Of a stretch of 64,000 bases of DNA, positions 62,758 to 64,000 are shown in pieces. Made by a program: the position numbers and the translations under genes. Where the stretch lies: contig NC_011566.1 of assembly GCF_000014885.1 (NCBI RefSeq), forward strand, positions 3,639,501 to 3,703,500. Reading direction: 5' to 3'. Under the pieces are notes generated by a model. It was given only the letters and a program-made list of their open reading frames with translations, had not been told where the DNA came from and made no database searches. Positions within the stretch are counted from its first letter, which is position 1. Each line of letters begins with the position of its first letter. The DNA comes from Shewanella piezotolerans WP3. Its GTDB lineage: Bacteria > Pseudomonadota > Gammaproteobacteria > Enterobacterales > Shewanellaceae.

Positions 62758-62790
62758 AATGAGTTTCTCTATTTTTCAATTTTTAACACG

Positions 62791-62819
62791 CCAGGTAAGG
62801 TTTTACATACCTTACCTGG
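62791..62819 (-). promoter_or_regulatory. Intra-operon hairpin
   Basis: CCAGGTAAGG (62791-62800) pairs with CCTTACCTGG (62810-62819) with a 9-base loop, between the first SnoaL gene and doxX. No immediate T tract follows on the minus strand, so partial attenuation or mRNA stabilisation is more likely than full termination. Confidence 0.5.
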
Positions 62820-62857
62820 ACGGTTGTTTTAGGTTACTTACTACAGTTAATTCGTCT

Positions 62858-63238
62858 TTATGCGCTGATTTCAGCATTAAAAATGTAACGATGTAGCTTC
62901 CAGTTACCGTCTATTTTTTTCACAACGAACAACTCTCTATTTCCTTCACCACCGTCTGCGGCTTGTCCTTTAGGTACTATTGAGCCAGAAGAGCGGGTTT
63001 GCACGTAACCTATGCTTTCGCCTAACTCAACCTCTAATACTTCAAACTGCACCTTAAAATCGAGCTGAGAAAGAAAGGCATTGTAAGTTGCCTCTATCGC
63101 TTTAATACCTGCTGCAGTAGGGAAAGGCTGGCCGATAAAAACAGCATCATCTGTAAATACTTCTCGTAAAATACGAGTGTCTGCATTATTTAGCACTTGT
63201 GCGTAACGGTTAATAAGTTGGTTAATTTCAGTATTCAT
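62858..63238 (-). CDS. Cytosolic SnoaL-like (SgcJ/EcaC-type) protein
   Basis: A 126-residue NTF2-fold protein without a signal peptide: LINRYAQVLNNADTRILREVFTDDAVFIGQPFPTAAG, then GYVQTRSSGSIVPKGQ and GNRELFVVKKIDGNWKLHRYIFNAE. It shares most of these motifs with the exported paralog at 61815-62297. First gene of the three-gene minus-strand operon. A TTCCA-N4-TGGAA dyad with conserved flank lies about 140-190 bp upstream. Confidence 0.88.
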   Translation of the reverse strand: MNTEINQLINRYAQVLNNADTRILREVFTDDAVFIGQPFPTAAGIKAIEATYNAFLSQLDFKVQFEVLEVELGESIGYVQTRSSGSIVPKGQAADGGEGNRELFVVKKIDGNWKLHRYIFNAEISA

Positions 63239-63692
63239 GGTTTTTCCTAATTAATACTCTCACTAGCTAACAGCTAGATGATTAAAGTCTGTGTTTAATA
63301 AACTTGAACCCGACAACCAATAAGGCTATTTGTCATGTCGCTCTCAAGTAAGTGACGCTACTTTAACCAAGAAGTCGGAAGCTGATTAGCCCATCATTTC
63401 GAGAATAGCTATTCCATAATTGGAAAGCTGAGCGACGAACAAGTGTTGCCATAGTGGGATATAAGCAGGAATCACATTAGAAAAACCAGACCTGCAACAG
63501 TCAGATATATCAGCCATTACAGGCAGTTAAAATCAAAATGAAGGTCATTTAGAGAGGGGGAAATAGAAAAGTAGCCCGTTATAGACTACTTGCACTGAGT
63601 GAAGGTAAACACATTTAACTTGCAAGTCTTCAACAAGTATTGCATCTCGCAAGAGATTGATTTAGGTTGCCAACGACAAGCTGTCACGGCAA
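63239..63692. other. Upstream region of the SnoaL/DoxX operon
   Basis: About 450 bp without a gene. The only structured element is the promoter-operator module at 63379-63425, listed separately. The right part up to the antiporter stop shows no clear terminator. Confidence 0.5.
63379..63425 (-). promoter_or_regulatory. Shared promoter-operator module, copy B
   Basis: TTCCATAATTGGAA (63412-63425) and AAGCTGATTAGCCCA (63379-63393) repeat the two blocks seen at 60676-60722 with identical 33-bp offset. By hand alignment 36 of 49 positions agree across the whole module. The dyad is a perfect TTCCA-N4-TGGAA. Confidence 0.7.
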
Positions 63693-64000
63693 TTAACCTT
63701 GTAATAAATAGGTTTCAGCTTTCTCTATTCGCCTAGGTTTTCCAAGCAAAATAAGAATATCACCGGGCTTTATTTGCCAGTCTAATTCAGGGTTATCCAC
63801 TTCGGCCCCTGCACGGCGAACTGCGCGCAGCTCTACTCTGAGTTTTTCCCAAGGGATATCAGCGAGCGTCTTCCCCACAGCATTGGCACCTTTTGGCAAA
63901 GCCACAGCATGTAGCAACTCAAGAGTAAAGTCAGTCTCAGCGCCAGAGAAGAATCCGTGTAAGTACTGATAGTGATTGCGCCGCTCGGACTCTAAGCGCT
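63693..64000 (-). CDS. C-terminus of a CPA2-type cation/proton antiporter with TrkA-C domain
   Basis: Partial gene running off the right edge. The frame is open to base 64000 and reads ESERRNHYQYLHGFFSGA before a TrkA-C (RCK-C) domain: LHAVALPKGANAVGKTLADIPW, LRAVRRAGAEVDNP, WQIKPGDILILLGKPRRIEKAE. The pre-domain QYLHGFFSG sequence is typical of KefB/KefC/YbaL-like antiporters (family knowledge), not of Trk proteins. Nucleotide-binding and membrane domains lie outside the window, so the subfamily cannot be fixed. Confidence 0.8.
   Translation of the reverse strand, partial: RLESERRNHYQYLHGFFSGAETDFTLELLHAVALPKGANAVGKTLADIPWEKLRVELRAVRRAGAEVDNPELDWQIKPGDILILLGKPRRIEKAETYLLQG

Noticed and set aside
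1..64000. CRISPR array, tRNA or rRNA genes, prophage
   Set aside because: No regularly spaced repeats, cloverleaf-like genes or phage structural genes were found on reading; a dedicated scan was not possible.

Overview
The window reads as chromosome of a marine Shewanella (Gammaproteobacteria). The strongest indications are an outer-membrane DMSO-reductase operon of the dmsEFABG type, a second OmcA/MtrC-type decaheme lipoprotein cytochrome, a branched-chain acyl-CoA (liu) degradation operon, a lysine riboswitch ahead of an NhaC-type transporter, and proteins such as ProS, Tdk, H-NS and RcsF that read like their enterobacterial relatives. No rRNA, tRNA, CRISPR array, prophage or complete insertion sequence was seen. 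All calls were made by reading; no database was searched.

Layout. 1-3757: the end of a leucine/isovalerate degradation operon (methylcrotonyl-CoA carboxylase alpha, HMG-CoA lyase, two 3-oxoacid CoA-transferase subunits), with a partial tandem duplication of the carboxylase 3' end. 4179-7250: an RND pump without an adaptor gene and with an altered proton-relay triad. 7340-9558: an exported thioredoxin-like protein, a 314-bp MITE-like element and two small unknown genes. 9628-16645: dmsEFABG on the minus strand, giving extracellular DMSO respiration through a porin-cytochrome conduit. 17152-21430: a degraded second MITE copy touching the stop codon of a complete RND pump/adaptor pair. 22328-24772: a decaheme surface cytochrome. 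25040-25306: a decayed duplicate of the small membrane gene at 8472. 25389-33137: tdk, an M3 peptidase, a riboswitch-controlled lysine transporter, etfBA with a LiuR-like palindrome, and hns. 33295-37709: two coupled amidohydrolase-fold proteins. 37840-43236: rcsF-trmO-(four accessory genes)-proS. 43363-57302: a seven-gene minus-strand operon combining a Liv-type ABC importer with two acyl-CoA-ligase-like proteins, next to a DcaP-like porin and a transporter-fused hybrid histidine kinase with its LuxR-type regulator. 57711-63238: a patatin, a GDSL esterase, then a LysR-centred group (quinone oxidoreductase, two SnoaL-like proteins, DoxX) sharing a promoter-operator module. 63693-64000: the C-terminus of a TrkA-C-containing cation/proton antiporter.

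How the parts connect. The liu genes feed acetoacetate and acetyl-CoA, and their acyl-CoA dehydrogenase electrons pass to EtfAB, whose promoter carries a palindrome of the type expected for the same regulon. The dms operon and the OmcA-like cytochrome are terminal routes for respiratory electrons. The ABC/ligase/porin/kinase block looks like one sense-import-activate module for an unidentified carboxylic acid and is the best candidate for an undescribed system. The LysR group is a second compact candidate because two separate promoters carry the same dyad and flanking block at identical spacing.
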